Source: Neurospora tetraspora (Eukaryota; Ascomycota; Sordariomycetes; Sordariales; Sordariaceae). From it: DNA of 64,000 nucleotides. Below are positions 12,055-25,444 of this stretch, piece by piece. The number at the start of each line of letters is the position of its first letter. Position 1 is the stretch's first letter. The stretch is taken from assembly GCF_033439725.1 (NCBI RefSeq), contig NW_026944387.1, positions 930,001 through 994,000 of the forward strand. The letters run 5' to 3'. The notes beneath the pieces were generated by a model that did no database searches, was not told where the DNA came from, and saw only the letters and a program-made list of their open reading frames with translations. A program made the position numbers and the translations under genes.

Positions 12055-14589
12055 CCGGTTCCCCTCCCAAACATTTCGATGCCCTCTTCTCTTCTTATCT
12101 CCTGTCATCTTCTTCGGCTTCATGATGTTTTACTTTTCTACTCTACTACTTTATCTTGTTGTTATGTCTTTTTAAAGAGGGGGGAAAGCAAGCTGGCTTG
12201 AAAGCTTTATTACCATTCTTCGTTTTTCATTTATTGAAGATTAGGGGCTGATGGGGGGCATCAAGGGATAGGTAGGCCATGGCGTCGGTTGGTCAATAGG
12301 AGTCTGGTTGGTCGGTTGGCTGGTTGCTGGTTTAGGTCCATAGCATTTGATAGCGAGGGGCATCTTCCTCTTATGTCTTTAGCATCAACTTGAATGTGAT
12401 GCGCAGTAGTTAATCAACCTCGGGGTTCTCGATCGCAAGTGATGCATAGTGACTGGTGTGGTGATTGTTTTCAGCGAGCCCGTTAAATCTACTGTGCTGG
12501 CCTAGTAAATCTACGGTCTACTTCAAGCTTGACTTCTTCACCAGAATCTTCCAGTGCCCATGCGAGAAAAAGAAGCAGCATAGGAAAAGAGATAACTGCT
12601 TCTTCCGCAAAGCTCACTAGAAAAGCTCAGGAGCTTGAAAACGCAATCGGTAGTCTTGGGGATAGAGAAATAAGGCAGTTCCGTCATAACAATGGCCGCC
12701 GCCCTCAAGTGCAAGCTGGGTTGACTTCCTATCATACGTATTCGTTACTCTACCTCCCGCGTTTGGGAGTATCGCGGGGCTAGCGTTTCTACGCTCGATG
12801 GGAAATGAATCACTTGAGACTTAGGAATAGTAATGGTGATTAACGCCTTCGAGATTCTGATGTTATCAGGACGGTACGGGAGGAGTTCATATCATAGCCC
12901 GTGCTATTTAGTATTTTTGCTGCGGCTTTGGTGTGGGTACCATAGATTTAACGAAAAGATACAGTTAGATTTAACGGGCTCGGTTTTCAGCCGTGATAGC
13001 TTCAAGTGCCTTCACTTCCATTGCTTCCATTTCTAGAAGAATACCCATTAACAAACCAAAAATCTCCACAAGGGTGTTCCACTGCATATGCAGCCATTTC
13101 TGCCCTTCTGATTTGCTTTCCTTTCATCCACGAATGATTTTCCCCCGTTCGTCACTTGTCCCGTTGCAAAAGAGCTTTGCTCCTCAGGGCGAGTCGTGAA
13201 TGTTTACGTCATTTTGCTGGAACTCTCAGGGCCTCTTCTGCAGGACAACAAGGTTCCATAGAAATCCAGGAACGAGAGTACATCATTGGAGCTGAGCTCA
13301 TGGACCCCGTTTCTTATGTCAGTCAGGCACATTTTATGGAGTAAATTCTGGATGACATAAGAAGAAGGTTATTGTTGGGCATGATTTTCTTCTCATTGAC
13401 AATGTTTGACTGGTCGAAACGAGAAAAGAGGGAGCAGCTTGTTTGAGAAGGAGCCTGATGTCCGGGAAAGGGGGATGCCGAACGATGGGCAGTGACATGA
13501 CGGGAGTTGAGTGGAATCGGGGGATCCGGTCGCGCCAAGCCACTCACGGCGGTCTTTCAGTCGTCACCGCAGCAGCGCAGCTCGCCCGCCCAGGATGGCG
13601 CAGGGCATCAGACTCGGAGGGGTCGGTCAACACATGACAAACATTTCGGTATTTGTTATAGGACATGGTCGTCGACGGACATAAAAGACTGACAGTGGGT
13701 TGGGTTCGGATACTTGGACTACTGTACACCCCATAATGATCGGCTACGTTATAAGCTGCCGAAAGGGGTCTAGCACTAACAGGCGGGTAATCTTGAAAGA
13801 GGAGAACATCAACCGGGAATGATAGTGCCTTGTTAGGACCGAACCAGCTGCGTAATTTCATGGCTGGGAAGAGGGATTTCTACCCAAAGATACATCTCGG
13901 GAACAAGCTCGGATATTTCTACCTGTACTAGTCTTTGACCAAAAGGCTGGTGGTTAGTGAGAAGGCTTCTAACCAAGTTGCGCATTGGACCTGAACTTGC
14001 TTGCGCGTCGCAGTCATTGTCACATTGTAACAAGCTCGCTGCGGCCCCTCTCTTTCTTCTTCCTGTTCCTCCAAACATCACCTAATCACCTGCTCCCATT
14101 GACGCCTCCTACTTTCACACGCCAATCTTCCAACCTAATCTCCAGGACAACCGCATTTCAACCTTTCCCACTCCCCGGCGCCGCTGTCCTGTCGACGGAC
14201 GAGGATCCCCAGACGACCAATTTACCCCAGAGTTTAGAACAAGACCGACCCCCGAACCTGCGCGCTCCAGACCACACGGCAAAAGACCAAGGCAAAGCTA
14301 AAAGTCGAGCGAATATAATTTGAACCACGGCCTACCGTAGTACCTTGTGAGCGGCGCAGACCGATCGCCAACCATCGCACTACGTATCCGACGGCATCCA
14401 GCCATCCAGCATCTGCGACCACCTTCCCTGCCCGTCTGTAATTGCCATAGCTCCACTGCGGACTGGTCGTAATCAGACGTTAAGCACGACACGCAATCGT
14501 TCCGCCGAGCGAGACTCCCCCGACACAGTCTCTCATTCTTCTCTTTCCTTTGACATCGATCTATCAGTTTACGAAGAAGCCCGCCCATC
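12055..14589. other. Gene-free interval upstream of the epsin gene
   Basis: About 2.5 kb. Short frames only. The last 600 bp (about 13,990-14,589) is C/T-rich and probably the promoter and leader of the epsin gene. Nothing else can be supported. Confidence 0.55.
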
Positions 14590-16674
14590 ATGTCCAAAGT
14601 AATTCGCAGCGTCAAAAACGTCACAAAGGGTTACTCGGCCGCCCAGGTCAAAGTGCGCGATGGTGGGTCATTCCGAGCTTTCTCTCTGCTGTCTCTCTCC
14701 TTCTCCCACCCGCTGCGCGCTCTCCCCCTGCGGTGATGCCATGTCGTCCTTGGCATTGTGCGCATCTGCTTAACACATCACCACCTCGTTTGGAGACATG
14801 ACTTGACTGACATGGACGCTTTCGATTGATTCTAGCGACAAGTAACGACCCATGGGGACCTACAGGAACCCAGATGGGGCAAATCGCCCAGATGACGTAC
14901 GGCACGTAAGTTCACCGTCTCGAGCCGACTACACCGAGTTCCCGTTAATGACTTGTTGTACCGACTGCAGAAGCACCGAGTTCTACGAAATTATGGACAT
15001 GCTCGACAAGCGACTGAACGATAAGGGCAAGAACTGGCGTCACGTCCTCAAGGCCTTGAAGGTTATGGACTACATTCTGCACGAGGGATCCGAGATGGTG
15101 GTTACGTGGGCCAAGCAGAACATCTTTGTCATCAAGACGCTGCGCGAGTTCATGTACATTGACGAGGACGGCAAGGACGTTGGCAACAATGGTAGGGAAC
15201 ACACGCCAATTCGGGGCCTTGTTTGCAGTATGCTGACATTCTTCTACCAGTCCGTGTCGCTGCCAAGGATCTTACTGCGCTGCTCCTGGACGAGGAGAGG
15301 TTGCGCGAGGAGCGTACTGACCGAAGAGCCTGGAAATCCCGTATGCAGTACGGAGAGGAGATGCCCCAGCACCACGCCGAACCGTCGCGTCCCCGCCCCA
15401 GGCAGCACAGAGCACAGTATGCCGACGAGGACGATGCAGAGTACAAGTTGGCGATCGAGGCGAGCAAATACCAAGAGGAGGAGGACAGGAAGCGACGTGA
15501 AAGGGCTCTTGCCGAGGTGGACGACGATGATCTCGCCAAGGCCATCAAGCTCAGCAAGGAAGAAGAGGAGCGAAGGCGGCGGGAACTCGAGGAGACGAAC
15601 GCTTCCGCCTTGTTCGATGATACACCAGCGCAGACCACCCAGCCTCAGTTCACCGGTTTCAACCAGGGCTATCAGCAAGGCAGCGCGGTGGATTTCTTTG
15701 CTAACCCACTTGATCAGAACCAGCTCCAGGCTCAACAAACTGCTTACATGAACAATGCATTCACCGGGTACGGGCAGCAACCAATGGGATATCAACAGAC
15801 GGGATACCAGAACGGCTTCCAGAACGGCTTCCAGCCCCAGCCTACCGGCATGTACGATCCTTACGGTCAACAACAGCAGCAGCAGCAGCCCCAAGGATTC
15901 ATGTCCCAGCCAACGGGCTACAACCCATACTCGAACCAGCAGCAACAGCAACAGCAGCCCCAGTTTGACAATTCCTCGTCGACATTGCAGCCTGGTAGCA
16001 ACAACCCTTGGGCCAGCAACAACAACAACCAGCAGTCGTCAGCCCTCAAGCCGGCGCCGACAGGCTCGAACAACCCATTCGCGCAGAAGTCGCCATACAA
16101 GGCGCCATCGATGCCGGCATTGAGCAGCCTCCCCGAGCAAAAGACGCTATCAACCTTCCCCCAGATCTCCGTTACTTCCTCTAATTCGCCATTTAATACC
16201 TTTGGATCTCAATCCCAGCAACAGCAGCAGCAACCCCAGCAGCAACAACCCCAGTTTCAACAGCAACCGCAGCAGCCCCAGCGAGAACTCAGCGAACACG
16301 AGCAGAAGCTTAACGCCCTGCTCGCCAGCGGAGACGGTATGGACACATTCGGCAACACGGGTAATCTCCGTATTCCGGCGCAACATACCGCCCCTGGAAC
16401 GTTTGTCAACAGTGCAGGTGCTGGCCTGAACAGGATTACGGCCGAGGCGACGGGCAACAACCCTTTCTTGAAGCAGCAGTTCACGGGTATGCCGACGGTG
16501 TCGTACGGAGGTCAGCAGATGCCTGCGGCCACGGGGCCGGCTGGCATGGGCATGAACGTGGGTTTTGGGGGCTATCAGCAGCAGCAGATGGGTAACAGCA
16601 ACCCATTCGCGGCGGGTGGTCAACAGCAGCAGAGGCAACAGCAGGGCGGTGGGGGTGATTTGATCTCTTTCTAG
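14590..16674 (+). CDS. Epsin (ENTH-domain endocytic adaptor)
   Basis: Binds PI(4,5)P2 membranes, ubiquitinated cargo, EH proteins and clathrin at endocytic sites. Exons 14590-14662, 14836-14905, 14971-15191 and 15251-16674 give 595 residues. The ENTH domain (1-~140) reads MSKVIRSVKNVTKGYSAAQ, ATSNDPWGPTGTQMGQIAQM, FYEIMDMLDKRLNDKGKNWR and KALKVMDYILHEGSE. Two ubiquitin-interacting motifs follow (EYKLAIEASKYQEEE and DDLAKAIKLSKEEEE). The rest is Gln/Pro/Asn-rich with CAG/CAA runs, three NPF motifs for EH domains (NNPFAQK, NNPFLKQ, SNPFAAG) and a C-terminal clathrin box DLISF at the very end. Equivalent to yeast Ent1/Ent2; filamentous fungi usually keep one, so I give no numbered symbol. Confidence 0.95.
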
Positions 16675-18628
16675 GAGGAGGGAGATGAAGATGCTGGTGA
16701 TGCGAAGAGTGCTCAAAGGTCGAGGAACTGAGTGGAGAGCTTTTTTCCTGGAGGAGCAGTCCGGTGAACCGGGGAGAATGCAGAGATTGAGAACCAGGTG
16801 GGAGAGAGAGAGAGGAATAGAGTTATTGGGTAGGGAAGTGGCTCCAAAACTTGAGTTGCGTTGTTGTTTTCATGGTGTATAGGGTTGGGATTTTGTTTGT
16901 ATGGTATTATTCTAGAGACCCCCAGTTACTTTTTTCTTATTTTTCCAAAGACGCATTTTTTACACGAGAGTTCAGTGTTTTGACGTACATGTTGTGTTTG
17001 GGTTATAGGTAGAATCCAGTTTCGTAGACGACATTGACAGAAGCAGCATGGTTGATTTTCAAGGCACCGAGAGAAAACGAACAGCGCGACGAGGTAGTCG
17101 AGTAACTTCAGGTAGATACTGGTGATAATGGCAAGAAAGTCCGAGACAACACAACCACACATGAACCTTTGAGAACGGCCGAGAAGATGAGAACAAACAA
17201 CTCGTCAACACCGGGGGATTTATACCCTTTTTCAACAATCCGACTTACCACTTACTCATACCACATTTCTTCTTATCACCTCCATCGATGGCCATGAAAG
17301 AGCATCATGACCTTTTGGCTAACAACATGCACAATCTCCTCTGAGTGGTCGAACCCATCGTGATCTGTTAGTGATTGTTAAGCAATCCCGCAAGGCAGAC
17401 TGGCTTATCCGCCAATCAGGTTGCTGAATTGAAATGGACCAGGCGCAAGACTCTAGGCAACTGCGCGGGATGTGGGACCACGTGATGAGGAAGTGCCGTG
17501 CTGTTTTGAAGATGAGCAATGAGCACTCGAGGTGTCGGACTGTCGGACGAGAGGAGGGTTTGGGGGGTTTGGGGAGTTTGGGAAGTATAAAGAGATGGGA
17601 GATGTATCGACGAAGGGAAAAGAGTCATCTACTATCTTCCTCCTCAACTTTGTTTTTTGACTGACTGTCTGTCTGTCTCCCAGGTCGTCTCTCTGTCTGT
17701 CGAAGTGATCATTGATTGAATGTTCGGTTGTTATCCTTGACCAATTTACAGGTGGTCATAGCTTCCGTTCGTTCTTGTCCAACTGCCTGCGCGGGCGAAG
17801 TGGTGCACGAGCCATTTCCTGCAGTTTAAGAATCCAGTGGACTAGAACGTTATCGTATGGTTGGTCGGATGACAGGTTGAGAGTGGATCTTCAGTTCTTG
17901 GCTTGGGCTCGGCCGCTCGCCGCTGTTCCAGTTCCCCAGCAAATTTGACGAGTCGCCCAGGTTCTGTCTGTTCGCTGCTTTCAAGTTCTTGCTTGTGTTG
18001 GTGGTCTGTGTGTTTTTCCAGGCTGTCTGTCCATCGGCTTGAAAGTTGTCGCTGTCGTTCATCACTCTCATCGCGCCTTCACCACCGGATTCAGCCAAGC
18101 ACTGCTCACTGACTGCATCACAGAGCAGACGGGACAAGGCGTAAAAAAACCGTTCAAGAAGAAGAAGGTGGTCCACGCTCTGCGGTCTCTGCCTTGATCA
18201 CCCTTTTTCTCGTCTTCAGCTTCACCGCTATTCTTTGATCTTGTTTTTGACCAGCCCATTTATCAAATCTGTATCTTCGAGGCTGTTGTGGTGTTTTCTG
18301 CCGGCCCCCCTCCCCCCCAAAATACTCGCGCACTTATCGTCAACCCATCCATCGCCCGACCCCCCCGACCGTCGGTTTTTTTGGACCAACGCGTCAAAGG
18401 GTGCCACTTCGCGCATCCAAGACATTTCTTCTCCCCACACCCACAACATCCAACATTCACTTCGCATCCACATTCAATCCATACATTATCGATTGATCAA
18501 CAACGACAACACCAAAGCTAAACGACCACACCACCCAACGCCTCCACCCCATTGTGCGCCCAACGCGCGAACCATCGATTTGTTTCCCCGTCCATCTGCC
18601 GCCGACTTGACGGCGCGAGAAGGACAAC
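16675..18628. other. Gene-free interval between epsin and nup145
   Basis: About 1.95 kb. It carries the epsin 3' UTR and the promoter and leader of nup145. The region from about 18,290 is strongly C-rich, with runs of 6-8 C. A guanine-tract cluster lies at 17556-17582 (see separate entry). No coding signal. Confidence 0.55.
17556..17582 (+). other. G-quadruplex-type guanine tracts
   Basis: Four or more runs of at least three G separated by TTT or AGTTT within 27 bp, fitting the G3+N1-7 rule on the plus strand, about 1 kb upstream of nup145. Formation in the cell is inference. Confidence 0.5.
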
Positions 18629-21600
18629 ATGTCGTTCTTTGGCGGCGGTGGCTTCGGCCAGAATACTAACACAGGCACCGGCTTTGGCTCGAGTGGCTTC
18701 GGCACCAACACCCAGACCACTGGCACAGGTATGTTTATTTCCCTTCGTTGTCGTCGTTGTTGTCGACCCCCTTCGGAGACAAGCTTCCCTTGCTTCTCTA
18801 CTGCGTCATACTCCACGCGGTCCCATGGTGCGACCGAAAGCTAACATGCGACCTCGTCGTCTAGGTTTCGGCACAGGTACTACTGGATTCGGTGCCCCCG
18901 CGCAAACAGGCACCACCGGCGGTGGCCTCTTCGGCAGCGGCGCGACCGGCACTGCTGGCGGCTTCGGCAGTAACACAGCGGGCGGCTTTGGCACTGGCGG
19001 CGGATTTGGAGCTAAGCCTGCCTTCGGAGCTACCCCTTCGACCACCGGCGGAGGTCTCTTTGGAGCTTCCACGACTGCGACTACCGGCTCTGGCTTCGGC
19101 AGCACAGGCTTTGGCTCGAATACCGCGACCACCGGCACAGGGTTCGGATCTGGTGGTGGTTTGTTCGGCGCTAACAAGCCTGCGACCACCACCGGCTTTG
19201 GCGCTCCCGCAACTACTACTGGCTTCGGCGCCACCAACACCACCGGCGGCTCTCTCTTTGGCGGCGGCGGTACTACCAGCGCCTTCGGTTCCGCCAACAA
19301 CCCCGGCATCGGCACTAATGTTCCCGACCCCCCGGGCACGGCTGCCGTTCCCTTCACTCCCTTCCAAGAGAAGGAAGCTAACGGGTCCCAAGTCTCGTTC
19401 CAGAACATCTGCTTTATGGATGCTTACAAGAAGTGGTCCCCCGAAGAATTGAGATTGGCCGATTATCAGCAAGGAAGGAGATACGGTGGTCAGGGCGGCA
19501 CTGGTGCTTTCGGAACCTCTGCCTTTGGATCGACTGGATTCGGCGCCAACACTGGCACGACTGGCGGTTTCGGCAGCGGCACCACCACCACCGGCGGCGG
19601 TCTGTTCGGCAGCGGTAATACTGGCACGACGGGTGGCTTCGGCTCTTCGACCACGGCGAATACTGGAGGCTTCGGCTCTCAGACGACGACGGGAGGTGGT
19701 CTTTTCGGTCAGCAGAACAAGCCCGCTACTGGTGGTCTTTTCGGAGCGAGCACGACGACTCCTGCCACCGTTACTGGTCTCTTTGGTAGCGGAGGTACAA
19801 CGGGAGGATTTGGCTCCAACACTGGCACGGCGACCACCGGCTTCGGTCAAAACACTGCTACTACTGGCGCCGGTCTCTTTGGACAGCAGGCTGCTAAGCC
19901 TGCTGGCTTCAGCTTCGGAAACACTGGTGCTACCACCACCACTGGCACGGGCTTCGGTACTGGTACAACTGGCGGGTTTGGAACCAACACCGCTACCCAG
20001 AACACTGGCGGTGGTCTGTTCGGAACTGCTCAACAGAACACCGGCGCTACCGGTGGTGGCCTCTTCGGTACCCAGCAACAAACTCAACAGCAACCCGCAA
20101 CCACGGGCTTTGGTGGTGGCTTTGGTACTCAGCAGCCTGCTACAGGAGGCGGTTTGTTCGGCACCGCTAACAACCAGGCGAAGCCCGCAGGCGGTCTTTT
20201 CGGCAGTGGCACTACTACTACTCCTGCTACCGGTGGTGGTCTCTTTGGCACTGGCGGGGCCACGGGTGGTTTCGGCCAGCCGAACAACACTCAGGCTTCT
20301 GGAGGCTTGTTTGGTGCTAAGCCTGCGGCTACGACTGGTGGTCTTTTTGGAAGTGCCCCGGCTCAGCCTGCTGCCACTGGTGGACTTTTTGGCAGCCTCG
20401 GTACTCAGCAGACTCAGCAGCCTGCTACTGGAGGCGGCTTGTTCGGCACTGCCAACAACCAGGCGAAGCCCGCGGGTGGTCTTTTCGGCTCGGCTCCCGC
20501 TGCTGGCGGTGGCCTCTTCGGTAGTGCCCCCGCCCAGCAGAGCACCGGCTTGTTTGGATCCACCAACACTCAGCAGCAGGCTGGTGGTCTTGGAACCTCT
20601 CTTCTCGGAGGCGCCCAGAACCAGCAAGCTCCTCAGGCCTTCTCCGCGGGTATCAACGATATCAACGCCTATGGCGCTGCCACGTTGTTCTCTAACCTGC
20701 CTGATAACCAGATTCAGAACCCTGGTCCTCTCGCCACCCCCCTCAACGGCACCTCCAAGGCCAAGAGCCGCTCGATCCTGCCCATGTACAAGCTGAGCCC
20801 GGCAAATGCCTCTCGGATGGTTACGCCCCAGAAGAGGGGTTTCGGGTTCAACTACAGCACCTATAACTCCCCGGTTAGTACCCCCGGCGGTTTGGGACAG
20901 AGTCTTTTGGCTGGTAGCATCAACCGCGGTCTTGGAAAGCCCGTCTCCACCACTAACCTCCGCCGTACCTTCAATGCTGAGGACAGCATCCTCACCCCCG
21001 GTGCTTTCTCGGCGAACAACAACAACCGTTTGCTTGGCTGCAGCCATAAGAAGCTTGTCATTAACAAGGACATGCGCAGCGACTTGTTCCAGTCTCCGAC
21101 AGCCAAGGGCAAGCTTCTCCAGGATGGCAACAACACCAGTGCCCGTAAGCTGACCAAGAGAGTCAGCTTTGACACCAGCAACGTCGAGGCTACTCAGAAT
21201 GGTGCTGCTTCACAGCAGGAGTTCCACGATCTTGACGATGACAGTGACTTGGGCTTCCTGAAGCCTTCTTCTGCCAATGGCCGCACTAACGGTGCTGTCA
21301 ACGGCTCCAAGGCTTCTGATGCCTCCCTTGAGATGGAGCAGATTAAGGGCAATGAGCTTGCCATTGTTCCCGAGGAGTCTTCTTTCGCGTCTTCATCTAC
21401 TGTTGACGCCAAGCCTGTCAAACAGGTCGATGCCGGCTCTTACTGGATGTCGCCCAAGCTGGAGGAGATCCAGGCCATGAACAGGGTGCAGCGCCAGAGC
21501 GTTGTTGACTTTACGGTTGGTCGTGAGAATGTCGGAAGTGTCCGGTTCAAGGTCCCTGTTGACCTCAGCAACATCGACGTCGAGAACCTGTATGACAACA

Positions 21601-24491
21601 TTGTCCTCTTGGTGCCGCGCTCCTGCACCGTCTATCCCAACGCCGCCACCAAGCCCCCGGTCGGCAAGGGCCTGAACGTCCCCGCGTTGATCTCACTCGA
21701 GCACAGCTACCCTCGTGGCGGACTTCGCGTTGGCGGCCGTCGCCTTGAGAAACACATCGAAAAGCTGAAGACGATCACAGATACCACCTTCGAGAGCTAC
21801 GACATTCCCACTGGTGTTTGGTCCTTCTCCGTTGAGCACTTCACCACCTACGGTCTCGTCGATGACGAGGATGATTCCGAGGATGAAGATATCACCGAGG
21901 TTGAGCCTACTCCCCGCCCTTCCACCGAGGCTGTTGTTGTTAAGAACGAATTCACCTCGCCCGAAGTCGACCCCGATGACACCTTCGAGTATAGGCACAG
22001 CACCGGCCGCCGCGCCATCCCTGGCGCCTTTGACCAGCGCGCCATGTACGATGATGAAGAGCTTTTAGATGCCGATCAGCAGCAGGGTATGCACTCCTCT
22101 CACCCCAAAGGAGCCGATGCTCCGTTGCCGTCTCGGGAGTGGCCTGACGATGAGAGTATGGTGGATGGACAGGACGCGTACGATCCCGATGATGAGAAGT
22201 CATCCCAGCTTGACCTCGACGAAGAGCAATACGACCTCGCCCTCACCCAGATTGCCGATAACACCAACAACGTTCCCGCCGGTATCCTCAGAGCGAGGAT
22301 GAGAGCCGTCAAGAGATCGACAGCCCCTACTAAGATCGAGGTTGCTGGTGGTGATGATTGGACACAGATTCTGCAGGCGAGCGTGCGGGCGCCAAGGACG
22401 GTAGATCGGAACTTGCTGCGGGAGCAGAACGAGTCGGGCGAGGCGTGGGAGGCCAAAGAGAGCGGGAGTCCTGCTCCCCGCGAGCCTGTTGTGCATGAAG
22501 GACAAGGGTTCGCGACGAGCATTGACTTGATGAAGTCGCTTTTCGAGCAGGCAAGGGGCCCAGCTCAGCCTGCCCCTCCATCAGGGGGTTTCCTGAAGGT
22601 TGGTGCTTAGCCTGTTTCTCCTTCCTTACCTTACAAGCTTCCTTCTCTTCTGATGTGTTGTCTGCTGCTCAAGCTTGGTCTATGTGTCTTGTGAAGCTTG
22701 CACGGCTATTTTGTACCTTACTACCTTTCTATTCGCCTACACTATTTGTTGTATGAATACAGACTAAGACTTTCTCTTGCTTTATAGTGGCCGTACCAAA
22801 AGCGCGATAAGGTTGATGACGAAGCCGCCGCCCCTGCTCCCCGTGCCACCTGGGGCCCCAACGAACTCTTGATCACCACTGCCAATGATGAGGCTAGCCT
22901 TATCCCCGTCGAGGGTAGTGCCTCTGCCTCAGAGACAAAGACAGCCCTCAATAAGCTCCAGCAGTACATTGAGATCACTAACGCCAACCACGACGTTCCT
23001 CTGAATGAACTTAAGGATCTCACCGAGAACGACCCGGTCTGGGATTTGGCGTTCCTTCTTGCTAATGACGAGGCTGAACTGCCTGCTTTCTGGAAGAAGT
23101 TGGTTGCTGCGGATACTGACCGCTTGCTTAAGGAGGCGCCTACTCCGGAGGAGAAGGCTATCATCCTTCTCGCCGGTAACCGCGTCTCTGATGCCTGCGA
23201 CCAGTTGATTGGCGGCAAGGACTTCCGCCTCGCTACTCTTGTTTCCAGCATCGGTTCCCAGACCAAGGACCTCAAGACCCAGTTGGATGACTGGAGAGAC
23301 TCGAATGTCTTGTCTGAGATGTCCGAGCCCATCCGTGCTCTCTACGAGCTCCTCTCTGGCAATGCCTGCGTTTGCGCTGGTGTTAAGAACGCCCCTATCG
23401 AGAATCGTGCTTCCTCTTTCACGATCGCTGAGCGCTTCAACCTCACCTGGATGCAATCCTTCGGTCTGCGTCTCTTCTACAACAGCAAGACCGCCGATGG
23501 TGAGCTCGACTTTGCCAAGGCCATCAACTCTTTCCAGGACGACATCGAGCAAGACAAAGAGCCTGAACCCGAGAGCCCCTTGTGGACTCTCCTTCAGACC
23601 TTCGCCACCCGCGAGTTCAACTGGGCGGAATCCGACCGTCTCGGCTGGCTCCTCACCCGCTCCATCTACTTCACCCACCTCTTCTCCTTCGGCCCCGACG
23701 CCGAGCAAAAGCTCGACCAGGCCTCCGTCTCCTTCGCCTCCTCACTCACCGCCCAAGGCCATTGGGTTCCCGCCACTTTCGTCCTCCTCACGCTGTCCGA
23801 CCCTGTCGCCCGTGAGACCGCCATCCGCGACCACCTCGGCCGCCACGCCCACCTCATCGGCTCCTACCACGAAGCCAAGTCCCCCTTCTCGGCCCTGCGC
23901 CGCTTCGGCGTCACCGAGTCCTGGATCTGGGAAGCCAAGGCGCTCGACTTCCGCGCCAAGCAAGACCACCGCCAGGAGTTCCTGGCGCTCGTCTGGGCAG
24001 GCAACTACAAGGAGGCGAACACTGCCTTTGTCGAGCGCGTCGGTCCCGATCTGGTCATCGAGCGCGACTGGAAGAGGCTGGTCAAGTTTGCGCAGCTGTT
24101 GTTCAAGGTTAAGGGCAAGCTCGGCTCTGTTCAGGAATGGGAACGTGGAGGAGCGGCGGTTTATTTGCTTTATCCGCTCAAGGTCGCGGCGTTGAGGAAT
24201 AAGTTGCCTCCTGGAGAGGACGAGGAGGAAGAGAGGAGGCTGGACAGGTTGTTGGTGGACGGACTGGTTGCGCTGGGTGATAGGCTCAAGCATGTTCCTG
24301 GTGCTTCGGGCGCGAGTGATGTCAAGAGGGAGGCGGCGGTGGCGGATATGGCGGAGGAATTGATCAAGGGACGGGTGAACGGTCAGAGTGAGATGGGTGG
24401 TATGGGTGCGGATCCGAGGTTGTTTGGGCTGTTGCCGGAGGATGTGAGGGGGAGGTATATGAGGACTATGGCGCTTGAGGGGATGTGCTAA
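18629..24491 (+). CDS. nup145: Nucleoporin Nup145 (Nup98-Nup96 precursor)
   Basis: Nuclear pore precursor. The N-part is an FG-repeat transport nucleoporin; the C-part joins the Y-complex scaffold. Exons 18629-18728, 18865-22598 and 22788-24491 give 1845 residues. Residues 1-~700 are dense FG/GLFG repeats interrupted near 205-245 by a GLEBS-type Gle2/Rae1-binding segment ([20 protein letters not shown]). The autoproteolytic domain lies near 895-1030 and ends at EHFTTYGL. An acidic linker follows, then the Nup96 helical scaffold. The last intron removes an in-frame stop (AAG, then GTTGGT...TATAG) and resumes with [12 protein letters not shown], as in the Nup96 family. The residue after HF is Thr, not the usual Ser. 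Confidence 0.96.
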
Positions 24492-25444
24492 TCTTGGAGG
24501 TTGCTACTTGGTTTGAGGGCTAGGATAGATGCGTGTTGGCTGGGGGGTGTGTTACAGATGGATGGATGACAACTGGAGGGAGAAGTGAGGAAAGAGTACG
24601 AGTAAAAAAGAGCTTTTGAGTCTAGTTTAGTGGTGTTTGGAATTTTAGCCGTATACAGATTGTTGCTTTGTTGAGTCCTGGCTAGTGAGGGTGAGTGTGT
24701 ATCTATGGGTTTGGCGAGGTGCCGCTTGTTGGTCTACACAGTAAAAGGAAGGCTAAATAACCGCTTATAGTGTGTCTACATACTGTTACCTGGTCCTCAA
24801 AAAGCAGATAGTCATAAAACTGTTTCGAAACACTTCCCAAGCAAAGTGCCACATGCGAAATGTTGATGTAGCTGAAAGTGAACCCGGCTACAAATAAAGA
24901 AGCTTATTGCTTGCCATGAACGAGATTTTCTGTACAAGCGCAGCCCGCCAAAGAGCGATTCAATAGCGGTCGTTAGCGCCCTTCCATTAACATCACAGCA
25001 ACCCAACCAACACCACATCACGTCACAGCTGAGCTTACACTGCCTCATTGCAAAATGTGAGGCAGGATGCCTCAATGAGTCGATAAGTCAAATCCTGACT
25101 CTTCTTATCTTGCTTTCTGACTTTGACTTCGAAACATTCTCAAGTGCTGTTGCTGCCTAGCAACAACAATACACCATACAGTATTTTACCCACTTGTGGC
25201 CTCCCCCTCCTACAATACCTATTCGACGTCATTGAGTAACGTATTTCTCCCAGCAGCTCATGACAGAGTGAAACGTTGGTAAAATACTCTTACATCTATC
25301 TGACTTCTCACCTTATCACTAGCTGAAACATATATCTTTTTTTCTTCCTCATCCATCTTTTTCCACATCCAACTCAAACTTCAACCCCAGACTGAACTAT
25401 TTTCCCCCCATGACATAACAAATCCTCCACGGACCAACACAACA
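24492..25444. other. Intergenic region between nup145 and the F-box gene
   Basis: About 950 bp with the nup145 3' UTR and the promoter and leader of the F-box gene. It contains three copies of TGCCTCA (two direct, one inverted) at 25041-25074 and a perfect 7-bp inverted repeat TGTTGCT/AGCAACA at 25148-25165. Confidence 0.55.

Noticed and set aside
19486-20796. 436-codon frame on the plus strand
   Set aside because: Out-of-frame shadow within nup145 repeats.
18861-21047. 728-codon open frame on the minus strand
   Set aside because: It is the antisense shadow of the nup145 FG repeats, Ser/Thr/Gly-rich only because of the repeat codons on the other strand.
23209-24195. 328-codon Ser/Pro-rich frame
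   Set aside because: Shadow of the Nup96 part; codon composition is that of a shifted frame.
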